From the NCBI GenBank assembly GCA_012517155.1, contig JAAYVN010000057.1, forward strand, positions 1 to 50,889: 50,889 nucleotides of DNA, read 5' to 3'. Under the pieces are notes generated by a model. That model was not told the origin of the DNA and searched no databases. It was given only the letters and a program-made list of their open reading frames with translations. This stretch comes from Ignavibacteriales bacterium. Its GTDB lineage: Bacteria > Bacteroidota > Ignavibacteria > Ignavibacteriales > Ignavibacteriaceae. Numbering within the stretch: the first letter of the stretch is position 1; the number at the start of each line of letters is the position of its first letter. The position numbers and the translations under genes were made by a program. Of the stretch, positions 1 through 9,867 are shown piece by piece.

Positions 1-101
1 CATCATTCTGCTCCACACCCTCCTTCGGAACCTGTAATCATTAAGATAAATAAATCCCTTTTCACCTATTATCACCCCCTTCCACCCCTCTTCCTTCGAT
101 G

Positions 102-189
102 TGAATACGTACTGAATACGTACTGAATACGTATTGAATACGTGGTGAATACGTGGTGAATACGTACTGAATACGTACTGAATTCGATT
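102..189. repeat. 11-bp tandem repeat array, about eight units
   Basis: Seven head-to-tail units of 11 bp with consensus TGAATACGTAC, plus an eighth degenerate unit (TGAATTCGATT). Units begin at 102, 113, 124, 135, 146, 157, 168 and 179. The third unit ends in AT, and the fourth and fifth end in GG instead of AC, so variation is confined to the last two bases. Each unit contains the ACGT palindrome, and five contain TACGTA. The 11-bp period is close to one turn of B-DNA, so identical faces of the core would line up on one side of the helix. The array lies about 200 bp before atpD. Function is unknown. Confidence 0.9.
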
Positions 190-334
190 CGAACTCATCA
201 TAATCTTTTGATACTATAAATAGAATATTTTCCCTTTTCTTCAACCCTGCTACTTTTTACCCCTCTTTTTTATCATTATTTTCCTATGAATATTTTTTAT
301 CATTTTAACTTCTTCATTTTCCCCAAAAAACCAC

Positions 335-365
335 TTTCAAATCTTCCCTGAAATTCTTAATTTTG
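335..365 (+). promoter_or_regulatory. Candidate Bacteroidota-type promoter for atpDC
   Basis: TAATTTTG at 358-365 matches the TAnnTTTG -7 element of Bacteroidota-type housekeeping promoters. A TTTC at 335-338, one mismatch from TTTG, lies 19 nt upstream as the -33 element. Transcription would start near 372, giving a leader of about 15 nt that still includes the AAGGA site at 379-383 before the atpD ATG. This is a pattern match in AT-rich DNA, so chance occurrence is quite possible. Confidence 0.35.
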
Positions 366-380
366 TAGATACATTTTTAA

Positions 381-1796
<1,416 letters not shown>

Positions 1797-1815
1797 AATA
1801 TTTGGTGCTTAATAT

Positions 1816-2220
1816 ATGAAAGAATTTTATCTGGAAATCGTCACCCCTGTTAAACCCCGTTTCAAAGGGGAAGTTACCTCGGTTATTCTGCCCGGTATCA
1901 AAGGCGAATTCCAGGTATTATTCAATCATGCCCCCGTAATCACAGACCTCCTACCGGGTAGAATTATTATTCGCCAGAATAACTCCGATATTCTTTTTGC
2001 TACTAGTGGTGGAACCGCTCAAATTAAAAATAACCACGTCACCGTACTCCTCGATACATTGGAAAATGCTTCTGAAATTGACATAAACCGCGCATCTGAT
2101 TCTGCTAATAGAGCAAAAGAAAGACTTTCCATTAACAATAAAGAAAAAATTGACACCGCCCGCGCAGAAGCTTCCTTAAATCGTGCTTTGGTCAGAATTA
2201 AAGTCGCTAAGTCAGTTTAA
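1816..2220 (+). CDS. atpC: F1F0 ATP synthase subunit epsilon
   Basis: Epsilon subunit of the F1 central stalk, which couples rotation to catalysis and can restrain ATP hydrolysis. The 134 residues match the family. The N-terminal beta-sandwich carries the typical LEIVTPVKPRF opening and a PGIKGEFQVLFNHAP stretch at roughly residues 26-40. A short helical C-terminal region with AxxxxxRAKERL-like sequence follows and represents the two-helix inhibitory hairpin, here complete enough to be functional. The gene starts with ATG 19 bp after the atpD stop and must be co-transcribed with it. A hairpin directly after the stop suggests the atpDC transcript ends here. Confidence 0.96.
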   Translation: MKEFYLEIVTPVKPRFKGEVTSVILPGIKGEFQVLFNHAPVITDLLPGRIIIRQNNSDILFATSGGTAQIKNNHVTVLLDTLENASEIDINRASDSANRAKERLSINNKEKIDTARAEASLNRALVRIKVAKSV

Positions 2221-2229
2221 CTTCTTACT

Positions 2230-2270
2230 CCGTTTCATCCTCTTCTTTTTATCTGTTGAAACGGTATTTT
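2230..2270 (+). terminator. Possible terminator after atpC
   Basis: An 8-bp perfect inverted repeat, CCGTTTCA (2230-2237) and TGAAACGG (2257-2264), encloses a 19-nt loop and is followed by TATTTT. It lies 9 bp after the atpC stop. The loop is large and the T-run is short, so termination may be weak. The hairpin overlaps a TTG codon at 2256 that is in frame with the next gene, which supports placing the start of that gene downstream at 2301. Confidence 0.45.
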
Positions 2271-2300
2271 ACTTTAAACATTAACCAAACTAATGTAACT

Positions 2301-5300
2301 ATGAAAAAATTTGTTTCAATTTTAATACTTCTTACCTTCTTTCAATCCTTGTCATTCGCAACTTCAAATTTCTCAAATCAAGGATCAGAAAAAGATGCAA
2401 ATACTAATCCACCGATTTATATAGCGTTTCTCTGGCACATGCATCAGCCAATTTACTTCCCCTATGAATCCATTGTCCAGACTCAGCTTAATAACCGCTA
2501 TCCCTATTCTGTTTTCGACATTCACAATCAGCGCTGGGGTCCTTACACTTCATGGCCTAAAAATGCCGTTTCAAAAGGTATTACTGCAAATCTTCCTCAT
2601 TTTGGAGCACAAGTAAGTTTTTCTGGTTCTCTTGTCGAAAACCTTAACAACCTGGAAAATTACGGTAATGGTAATTTCACAAACTGGAAATCACACTGGA
2701 ATTCAATTAAAAATCAAAAAACATCTCTTAACAATCCCCGTCTCGATCTTGTAGCTTTTGGTTATTTCCACCCTCTTATGGGGCTTATAGACTATACAGA
2801 TATCCGCAAACAAATTTCTATGCATCGTGACATCTTCTCAACTAACTTTCCGGGCACATATTCAAAGGGTATCTTCCCTCCGGAAAACGCTTTCTCAAAT
2901 AGAATGATCCCTGCTCTTAAAGATGAAGGTATCGAATGGGTACTCGTTGATAACATTCACTTCGATCGGGCAGCACTTGGTTATCCATTCTCAACCGGTG
3001 GAAATATCTACGAACCAAATAAAGCAGACATCCTCAATCCCAACCCAAATGATTGGGTACAATTAAATGGACTCTGGGCTCCAACTCGCAACTCAGCACG
3101 TTGGGGAAGAACTCCACATTTTGTCGAATATGTCAATCCTTCCACCGGTGAAAAATCTAATATTATTGCTGTTCCATGCGATCGCTACATGGGAAATGAG
3201 GATGGACGCGGTGGCTTCGGTGCACTTAATTATGAAGCGGTTATGAGCCAGCTTGAATCCTACAACACCGATCCTTCTCACCCTATACTTATTGTTCTCC
3301 ATCATGACGGCGATAACTACGGAGGTGGAAGTGAATCCTATTACAACTCGAATTTTCAAGCCTTTGTAAACTGGCTTCAGGCCAATCCCTCTCGTTTCGT
3401 TTGTACAACCGTTCAGGATTACCTTCAGATGTTCCCCCCTGATCCTAACGATATCATTCACGTCGAAGATGGTAGTTGGAGCGGTGCAGATAATGGAGAT
3501 CCGGAATTCAAAAAATGGCTCGGTGACCCCTACGATGGTTACAGCCCGGATATTAATTCTTGGGGTGTCCTTACAGCTGCTCAAAACTATGTACATACAG
3601 CTGAGCAGATTTCTCCAACTAATCCCAATACAATTCAAGCCTGGAAATACCTGCTTGTTGGTGAATCAAGTGATTACTGGTATTGGGATGGATCAATGAA
3701 TGGTATCTGGGACTCTCATCCCACTCGCGCTTCCAATCTTGCCATTCAGTCCGCTTCCCAGGTTTCGGGAACAGATATGACACCTCCCACAATTTTCATT
3801 CCCCAAAGAGAACCCTACAATCCGGGTGGTACTGAATGGGGCATCTCTCAAACAAATAACCTTCAAGTATGGTCTTATGTATTCGATAAGAGTGGTTTAA
3901 CATCTGTTAAACTTAAATATAGAATTGATGTTGATGGCACAAACTCAACACTTTCAACCGATAATGAAACTTATGCAGGTGGACCTGAAGTCGGATCTTG
4001 GATTGAAACCGATATGTTGGGTTCTCACAAACCTTCTAACACCGATCCTTTACCATTGGTTAAAGCAAAAGAATTTACTGCCACAATATCTGGAATAAAT
4101 AATAAACTAATTGATTATTACATAGAGTCAACTGATAGCAATAACAACGTTGCACGCTCTCCGATACGTCATTGTTGGATTGGGGAAAACTCTGGCGGTG
4201 GTGGCACCAATTCAGGAGTTTCGTGGACTCCGGTAAATCCAACAAAAAACGATTCAATTACAATAACTGTGGGCTCTAATCAAGGTGCAAAACTACATTG
4301 GGGAGTAAATAACTCGGGAAGTAATTGGAATTCCCCCAATCAGGTCTATTGGCCTGCTGGGACCACTTTGTTTTCAGGTACTGGCCCTGCCGTTGAAACC
4401 CCTTTTATCGGACCCGATTCGGCTAATAATCTTACTCTGAAAATCGGTCCTTTTAATAATCCTGCTCAAAATGTCGAACGCCTGGCTTTCGTCATCCATT
4501 TTAACGACAATTCGTGGAATAACAACAATGGACAGGATTTTCATATTACTTTTGGCGATAGTGCAACCTCTCAATCATTTATAATGGATGGTCAGTTAGA
4601 TGCTTCCGCAACTCTGCAAATCTCAAACCAGAATCAGACGCTCAACATTGGATGGAATGGATCGGAATTATATGTAGCCACAAACACAGCTACTTCTGCA
4701 GGTGGAGATGTCTTTATTATTATCTCTGATTCCCTTCGGAATCTCAGCCCTGCTCCTTGGGCAAAGGCAGGTCAGGTTGCTGCTTGGTCACTTTTCCTTG
4801 CTAATGAAAGCACTAACAATTGGGCCGGATGGTTCGATAACTCTACCTCTCCTGGGAAAGCAGTTGGTTCAGTACTTGAAGGTTCTTTTAACGTCCAGAG
4901 TGAATTTGGCTATATTCCTCAAAAATTATACGTTTCTGTAGGTGTCTACGGAACTAATGACGGTGCTTCTCTCCTTAAACAAGTTCCTGCTGGGAATGGT
5001 GATGGCGATATTCAAAGCAACGAATTTTACATTTTCAACTATTTAGTTACCGGACTGAATAACTCTGTTACTGCACTCAACAGTTTCAACTTATGGCAAA
5101 ATTACCCAAATCCCTTTAATCCTTCTACTATCATCTCTTTTGCATTGCCTTCTCCGGATTTGGTCTCCCTTAAAGTGTATGATATTATTGGAAATGAAGT
5201 CGCAACCCTGGTAAACAATTTCCTCTCTGAGGGATTGCACGAAATCAGATTCACCCCGTTGGGATTATCAAGCGGTGTTTACTTCTACAAACTCCAGACT

Positions 5301-5342
5301 TCCGGACATTCATTGATAAAAAAGATGCTTTATCTTAAATAA
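2301..5342 (+). CDS. Secreted GH57-family glycoside hydrolase with T9SS sorting domain
   Basis: Predicted extracellular alpha-glucan-active enzyme, 1013 residues. ATG 2301 is chosen because it directly begins a signal peptide (KKFVSILILLTFFQSLSFA, residues 2-20); an upstream in-frame TTG would add 15 residues. The catalytic domain shows GH57 marks: HMHQP (46-50), an FPPENAFS segment matching the nucleophile motif, and HHDGDN in the position of the acid/base motif. After about residue 500 come beta-rich modules: an HWGVNN/NWNSP segment like starch-binding CBM25/26 folds, then a DGQLDA region like the C-terminal module of bacterial amylopullulanases and glucodextranases. The last 85 or so residues are a T9SS type A sorting domain (NYPNPFNPST ... 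SGVYFYKL), so it should be exported by Sec and then T9SS and attached or released at the surface. Specificity (amylase, pullulanase or branching type) cannot be read from sequence. Confidence 0.85.
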   Translation: MKKFVSILILLTFFQSLSFATSNFSNQGSEKDANTNPPIYIAFLWHMHQPIYFPYESIVQTQLNNRYPYSVFDIHNQRWGPYTSWPKNAVSKGITANLPHFGAQVSFSGSLVENLNNLENYGNGNFTNWKSHWNSIKNQKTSLNNPRLDLVAFGYFHPLMGLIDYTDIRKQISMHRDIFSTNFPGTYSKGIFPPENAFSNRMIPALKDEGIEWVLVDNIHFDRAALGYPFSTGGNIYEPNKADILNPNPNDWVQLNGLWAPTRNSARWGRTPHFVEYVNPSTGEKSNIIAVPCDRYMGNEDGRGGFGALNYEAVMSQLESYNTDPSHPILIVLHHDGDNYGGGSESYYNSNFQAFVNWLQANPSRFVCTTVQDYLQMFPPDPNDIIHVEDGSWSGADNGDPEFKKWLGDPYDGYSPDINSWGVLTAAQNYVHTAEQISPTNPNTIQAWKYLLVGESSDYWYWDGSMNGIWDSHPTRASNLAIQSASQVSGTDMTPPTIFIPQREPYNPGGTEWGISQTNNLQVWSYVFDKSGLTSVKLKYRIDVDGTNSTLSTDNETYAGGPEVGSWIETDMLGSHKPSNTDPLPLVKAKEFTATISGINNKLIDYYIESTDSNNNVARSPIRHCWIGENSGGGGTNSGVSWTPVNPTKNDSITITVGSNQGAKLHWGVNNSGSNWNSPNQVYWPAGTTLFSGTGPAVETPFIGPDSANNLTLKIGPFNNPAQNVERLAFVIHFNDNSWNNNNGQDFHITFGDSATSQSFIMDGQLDASATLQISNQNQTLNIGWNGSELYVATNTATSAGGDVFIIISDSLRNLSPAPWAKAGQVAAWSLFLANESTNNWAGWFDNSTSPGKAVGSVLEGSFNVQSEFGYIPQKLYVSVGVYGTNDGASLLKQVPAGNGDGDIQSNEFYIFNYLVTGLNNSVTALNSFNLWQNYPNPFNPSTIISFALPSPDLVSLKVYDIIGNEVATLVNNFLSEGLHEIRFTPLGLSSGVYFYKLQTSGHSLIKKMLYLK

Positions 5343-5350
5343 TCTTAATA

Positions 5351-5386
5351 GGAACCCATAACATCTCTATTATGGGTTCCTTTTTT
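5351..5386 (+). terminator. Rho-independent terminator
   Basis: Perfect 11-bp inverted repeat GGAACCCATAA (5351-5361) and TTATGGGTTCC (5370-5380) with an 8-nt loop, immediately followed by six T residues. It lies 9 bp after the stop of the GH57 gene and separates it transcriptionally from the deacetylase downstream. This is the clearest terminator in the window. Confidence 0.93.
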
Positions 5387-5452
5387 CCTTTCTGCAGATT
5401 TTTATTATATTTATATGTCAGAATTTCCACTTTTCATTGAAAGGAGTTTGTT

Positions 5453-6310
5453 GTGGTTCGTTGTTTGAGAATCCCATTTTTTATTTTCTTAATTCTTTTT
5501 TACTTTCTTCCTCTTCAGCAAGATTCTATTGGGCAAGTAAATCCCAAAACCAAAGTCGCTTTTACTATTGACGACTTGCCCTTTTCTTCTTATAGAACTC
5601 TTAATACTACAGAAAAGAATTTCATTTATGATAAAATAATTTCCACTTTCGCGAAATATAAAATCAAAGCTGTTTGTTTTGTCATCGGAAGCAACTATAA
5701 ACCAGTTGATCAACCTTTCCTGAAAAAAATTGCGGATGCAGGTCATATCCTCGCTAATCATACATTCTCCCATTATGATTATAACACGGTCTCCTTTGAA
5801 CAATATTCTAAAGACATTCTTAAACTTGATGAACTCCTTAAAAAATTCAATGTCCCCAAAAAATACTTTCGCTTCCCCTACCTTTCCGAAGGTAATACAA
5901 AGGAAAAGCTTGAATCAATTTATTCCTTCCTTAAGCAAAATGCTATAACTCCCGTGCCAGTCTCAATTTTCTGCACTGATGTTAATTTCAGTCAGGCTTT
6001 TGAAAAAGCTTATACAAAAAACGACAAAAAGGAAATTGATAGAATTGCATCTGAATACTTAGCAGACTTTAAAAATAATACTAAACGCGGACTTGAATTT
6101 GCTAGAAATCACACGAGAAAGAATCCCGGTCACATAATGCTTTTCCATATGAGTCTGCTTAGTGCATATACGATTGATGGACTGTTGGAAATCTGTCGTG
6201 AATATAATCTTGAATTTGTCACAGTGGATGAAATTCTTAAGGAGGAGTGGTATCAAAAACCCCCTAAATATTTTGGTGGTGCTGGTTATACACATTTTGA
6301 AAGATATTAA
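5453..6310 (+). CDS. Polysaccharide deacetylase (NodB domain)
   Basis: Predicted exported carbohydrate esterase family 4 enzyme that removes N- or O-acetyl groups from a polysaccharide. The start is GTG at 5453 behind GAAAGGAG; residues 4-20 form a hydrophobic signal peptide. NodB motifs are visible: FTIDDLPF with the catalytic/metal aspartates D40 and D41, HTFSH with the metal ligands H103 and H107, and RFPYLSEG (140-147) for the active-site groove. A later LFHMS segment near residue 232 supplies the last conserved histidine. At 285 residues it is a single-domain enzyme. The next gene begins 10 bp after its stop and encodes a TPR/outer-membrane-barrel protein, so a role in modifying a polymer exported by that protein, as PgaB does for PgaA, is a reasonable inference. 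Peptidoglycan or chitin remain possible substrates. Confidence 0.9.
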   Translation: MVRCLRIPFFIFLILFYFLPLQQDSIGQVNPKTKVAFTIDDLPFSSYRTLNTTEKNFIYDKIISTFAKYKIKAVCFVIGSNYKPVDQPFLKKIADAGHILANHTFSHYDYNTVSFEQYSKDILKLDELLKKFNVPKKYFRFPYLSEGNTKEKLESIYSFLKQNAITPVPVSIFCTDVNFSQAFEKAYTKNDKKEIDRIASEYLADFKNNTKRGLEFARNHTRKNPGHIMLFHMSLLSAYTIDGLLEICREYNLEFVTVDEILKEEWYQKPPKYFGGAGYTHFERY

Positions 6311-6320
6311 TTTTTTTTGT

Positions 6321-7937
6321 ATGCCATCTAAAGTCATAGCTCTGAAAACATTTTTTCTGATGTCTTTAATAATTGGAGTTATCTTTTCTATTTCTTCTCC
6401 ACTTCAGGCTCAGATAAAAAATATTGAGTTAAAAAATGAGGCTCAACGTCAAATTGCCATAGGACGTTATGGTGAAGCCATTGAACTGCTGAATAAGTTC
6501 ATCACTGCCAATCCTCGACTGGCGGATGGGTATAACCTCCGTGCTCTCTGTTACGAAAAACGAACCCAATATGAATTCGCTGTCTATGATTATCGAAATG
6601 CTCTTAAACTCCCCTCGGATGATAAATCAATCACGAATAACCTCGCAAGGGTCATTCAAGTATGGTATGATCAATTGTATCTTAAAATAGAGGGCCATAG
6701 ACGGGAAATTGCAATTAATCCGGATAAAGGTATTAATTATTTGGAGATCGGAAAATCATACAAACATATGGGGCAATGGAGCCTTGCTGAACAATGGTAC
6801 GACGAATTCCTTAAACGCGAAGAAGCTTCTGCTGATGAAATCATTCGATATTCAGAGATTCTTGCTAAAAACGGACATATTGAAAAAGGAGAAAAAATCC
6901 TAAAGATTTACGTGGAGAAATATCCTCGTGATCACAGACTTTGGAGCCGTTATGGTTATTTCACTCTCTGGTTGGGTAAAACTAAAATTGCCATTGAAGC
7001 TTTCCAAACTGCTCTGGAAATCCGCCCTTTCTTTCTGGAAGCTCAGGATGGTCTTGACCAGGCGCTTGGCAAGGGATACACATATTCTATAAACGATACT
7101 TCTTACAACGCTAGAAAACAATCTGTTGAAGGCCCTCCAAAACCTCCTGTACCACAGGAGTACCCCATTGATCGCTATTACAGAATACTGAAAAGAAATT
7201 CGAAGGATGACGCTACTCGATTCTTGCTTATTAAGGAACTTTCAAATGTAGGTAGATTTGAGGAGGCTTTGCAACAACTGGACATCCTTGCTCCTGCTCA
7301 TGCTGAATCTCCTGACTTCCAAAATCTACTAACTTCAATTACTGCTCAAAGGGATTCAATTTATTATCAGAATATTGAAGAAATCAAAACTCGCTTTGCT
7401 GATAATCCTAATGATAAGGATGATCTTCTTAAACTCACTTCCTTTTATAACAAACTATCCATGTTCGATGAGTCCATTGCTGCATTTACTCGCTTCTTCG
7501 AGCTTAATCCAAATGATGATAATCTTGAAATTCGATACAGATTTGCTGAAACTGCAGCATGGAATAAAAACTTTGACCTTGCTCATGAACAATCAGAATA
7601 TCTGCTAAATAAAGAACCCGATAATCTGGACTATCAACTCCTTTCAGCTCAACTGTCAGCATGGACTGATTCCGATTTGGAACGCGGGAAGGGACTTATT
7701 GATAACGTACTTGCAAAACAACCGAAAAATTTCTTTGCGTTAATAACAGCTGGACTTCTTACTGTAGCACTCAAGGACTTCGATGCAGCTGACAGTTTTT
7801 TAGCTCGCTCTCGCGAAGTAAATCCAGATGCAAACGAGATTAATACCCTTGATCTCCGTATTACTTTTGAAAAACTTCGATTTGAAGAAAACAAACTTTT
7901 CGAAATTCTTGACCGTGCTAGAGAAACCGTTGCTTAG
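6321..7937 (+). CDS. TPR protein, N-terminal part of a TAG-interrupted TPR/beta-barrel gene
   Basis: The 538 codons encode an exported tetratricopeptide-repeat protein. ATG 6321 is chosen because it opens a signal peptide (VIALKTFFLMSLIIGVIF, cleavage near LQA-Q31); earlier in-frame codons lie inside the deacetylase gene. From about residue 40 the protein is a chain of TPR helix pairs (for example ALRYGEAIELLNKFI-like and YNLRALCYEKR units). It stops at TAG 7935-7937, yet the same frame stays open with TPR-like sequence and then a beta-barrel until 9263. The complete product would be 980 codons and resemble TPR-barrel exporters such as PgaA or BcsC. Eight T residues fill most of the 10-bp gap to the deacetylase and no Shine-Dalgarno is evident. 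Either the gene is a recent pseudogene, or a truncated periplasmic TPR protein is made. Confidence 0.8.
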   Translation: MPSKVIALKTFFLMSLIIGVIFSISSPLQAQIKNIELKNEAQRQIAIGRYGEAIELLNKFITANPRLADGYNLRALCYEKRTQYEFAVYDYRNALKLPSDDKSITNNLARVIQVWYDQLYLKIEGHRREIAINPDKGINYLEIGKSYKHMGQWSLAEQWYDEFLKREEASADEIIRYSEILAKNGHIEKGEKILKIYVEKYPRDHRLWSRYGYFTLWLGKTKIAIEAFQTALEIRPFFLEAQDGLDQALGKGYTYSINDTSYNARKQSVEGPPKPPVPQEYPIDRYYRILKRNSKDDATRFLLIKELSNVGRFEEALQQLDILAPAHAESPDFQNLLTSITAQRDSIYYQNIEEIKTRFADNPNDKDDLLKLTSFYNKLSMFDESIAAFTRFFELNPNDDNLEIRYRFAETAAWNKNFDLAHEQSEYLLNKEPDNLDYQLLSAQLSAWTDSDLERGKGLIDNVLAKQPKNFFALITAGLLTVALKDFDAADSFLARSREVNPDANEINTLDLRITFEKLRFEENKLFEILDRARETVA

Positions 7938-9263
7938 GGTGATTGTGATGGTTCTTTAGTCCACTTTGAAGAATTCATTGCAAAAGCACAACCCAATAGA
8001 CTTGTTCAAAAAGAATACGCTGACGCATTAACTTGTGCAAAACAATACGACAGAGCTATTGATATTTATACTAATCTTCTTCAGGAGGATTATAATTTTA
8101 ACGTCGACTACAGCAGGGCTAAAGCATACTTGTGGAAAGGTGATTCCTTAACAGCTGTAACTGAACTTGAACGGCTCAGAGAAGTCGAACCTGAAGACTT
8201 CTATCTAAACATTTTCCTCGGTGATGCTTATAAAAGCGCTGGTATGAATAAAAAAGCTCGAATACAATATGAAAATATGCTCGATGCTACTGAAGACTCT
8301 TCTGAAATCGCTTTATTGGAACAAAGAATTGGCTGGCTCCCGGTTAGTGGTGTCAAATCGTTTTTAAGCTCTTTCCCGATTTATTCATCTTTGACACCAT
8401 CAGCATCCTATTTTTCTGATAATGCTGGTTTTGACATGCTGAATTATGGACTCAATTATGAAATTGGAGCACTTGATTTTCTTTCACTCTCTTTAGCATA
8501 CAATCGTGGTTCTTATCTTTACGGGTCCTCCACATCCTCTTTACTTCCTTCCCATTTTTCATCAATCACTTCGGGAATTTATTTCAGGATTTTAAATCTA
8601 ACCTTAGGATCGGTCTACGGCACTAAAATTTTCTCGGCTTCAAGTAGAAAATCTGATATACTTAATCTCTTTGCTAGGTTTTCGCAAGACAGTGTTTATT
8701 CTTTCTCACTTACTTATTTGACAACTGATGCACCGGAGATCCTATACTCCAAACTCCTTACAAATGCCACATTCCGTCCCGAGATGTATATTTTGTCCGG
8801 TGATTACAAATATCTTGATGTCTTTAGAATTTCAGGGAACTATAAATTTCTTGACATTAACGATACTATTAAAAATAAGGGAGAAATTTATGATCTTCGG
8901 TTCGGAAAATACTTCTTGCCTGAATTGATAGCTGGTTACGAATTTGCAGTGACAAATTTTGTAAAAACCACTCGTTTCTATTTTTCCCCTCATAATTTCA
9001 CCTCTCATTCCTTATGGGGTGAGTACACTGGACTAAGTTTTGATGAACACAATATCTTGGTTGGTGCCAAATTGGGTATTATTATGGATCTCTACTTCAT
9101 TACTTCAGAGATATATGCATCCTACAAAGTCAAGTTACTTGAACCTCTGCTCTTTCAATTACAGGGAAGACTTGGAAGAACGACTCAGGATATAGGTATA
9201 TATGCAGGACAAAGCATTTATAACTCCAGATCTATTTTTGCTTCTCTAAGTTGGGCTCTCTAA
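7938..9263 (+). pseudogene. C-terminal part of the interrupted gene: last TPRs and outer-membrane beta-barrel
   Basis: This open stretch continues in the same frame directly after TAG 7935-7937 with no frameshift. Its first 130 or so codons read as TPR helices (for example EYADALTCAKQYDRAIDIYTN and the repeat ending GDAYKSAG). The remaining roughly 300 codons alternate polar and aromatic residues in the manner of a transmembrane beta-barrel and end in a strand finishing LSWAL at the C terminus. The first possible non-ATG start is TTG 8130, which has no signal peptide, so this half cannot reach the outer membrane unless joined to the upstream half. Its good codon structure over 442 codons says the nonsense mutation is recent, or that TAG is read through, or that the base call is wrong. 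The barrel resembles the exporter part of PgaA/BcsC-type proteins only in architecture. Confidence 0.75.
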
Positions 9264-9808
9264 TCTATGTGATAAGATAAAAGTTTTTTTAACACCGAAA
9301 TCGCTTTATTCATCTGGTTCTTTACAGTTTGAAGAGATACATCCATTATTTCAGCAATCTCATAATAATTAAATCCGCCATATCTACTTAACAAAAATGT
9401 GGCTCGACACCTCTCGGGTAACATATTAATTGCTTTCTGACAATCATCATGAAAAAACACCCTCCTCAATTCATCTTCCCTGTTTTGACTTAGTAAAATC
9501 AAGTAATCATCTTCGTTTGGAATTTTTAATGGTTTTTTTTCTCTAACTAAATAATTTAAGGACAGATTTCTGGCAATTTTAAATAAATATCCTTTAGGGG
9601 AAGAATTATAATCTAGTTTGTCCCTGCTGGCCCAAAATCTGATAAAGGTCTCCTGCGTTAAGTCTTCGGCAGATTCTCGATTTGAAGTATATTTGAGAAT
9701 AAAACTGAAAACTATCGGTTGCATAATAAAAAAGAATTCCTTAAAACAATCTTGGTTGTTTCTTTGAATTTCTTTTACAAGAACTGCTATTTTTTCTTCA
9801 GTTATCAA
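9260..9808 (-). CDS. ECF-type RNA polymerase sigma factor
   Basis: Alternative sigma factor of the extracytoplasmic-function group, 182 residues. Region 2 contains ESAEDLTQETFIRFW (about residues 46-60), the core-binding and -10 recognition helix. Region 4 contains LPERCRATFLLSRYGG and a helix-turn-helix (YYEIAEIMDVSLQTVKNQM) for -35 recognition. The start is a TTG at 9808; no ATG exists before region 2. No FecR-like anti-sigma gene or TonB transporter lies next to it, unlike many Bacteroidota ECF loci. Its stop codon (TAG, read from 9262 to 9260) interlocks with the TAA of the convergent TPR-barrel gene at 9261-9263. Target genes cannot be deduced, but it ends the polysaccharide gene array. 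Confidence 0.92.
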   Translation of the reverse strand: MITEEKIAVLVKEIQRNNQDCFKEFFFIMQPIVFSFILKYTSNRESAEDLTQETFIRFWASRDKLDYNSSPKGYLFKIARNLSLNYLVREKKPLKIPNEDDYLILLSQNREDELRRVFFHDDCQKAINMLPERCRATFLLSRYGGFNYYEIAEIMDVSLQTVKNQMNKAISVLKKLLSYHID

Positions 9809-9867
9809 CTCTGTCTATCTTACTAAATCACCTGATACAAATTACAAAAAAAAAATTTATATTCTGT

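Noticed and set aside
102-189. CRISPR-like array
   Set aside because: Units are 11 bp, adjacent and without spacers, so it is a simple tandem repeat. No cas gene is present in the window.
62-244. Minus-strand small protein of 60 codons across the tandem repeat
   Set aside because: Most of it is repeat translation (an 11-residue period, because 11 bp is not a multiple of three), it lacks a clear ribosome binding site and has no recognisable fold.
3093-3638. Antisense frame of 181 codons inside the GH57 gene
   Set aside because: Shadow of the coding strand; low-complexity translation and no ribosome binding site.
7935-7937. TAG as a recoded sense codon (for example pyrrolysine)
   Set aside because: TAG also ends the convergent sigma factor gene directly next to it, and no pyl genes or suppressor tRNA were seen in the window. 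It remains unproven either way, but recoding is the least likely option.
9844-9854. Terminator after the flippase gene
   Set aside because: There is a T-run on the minus strand (ten A on the plus strand), but no stable stem directly before it.
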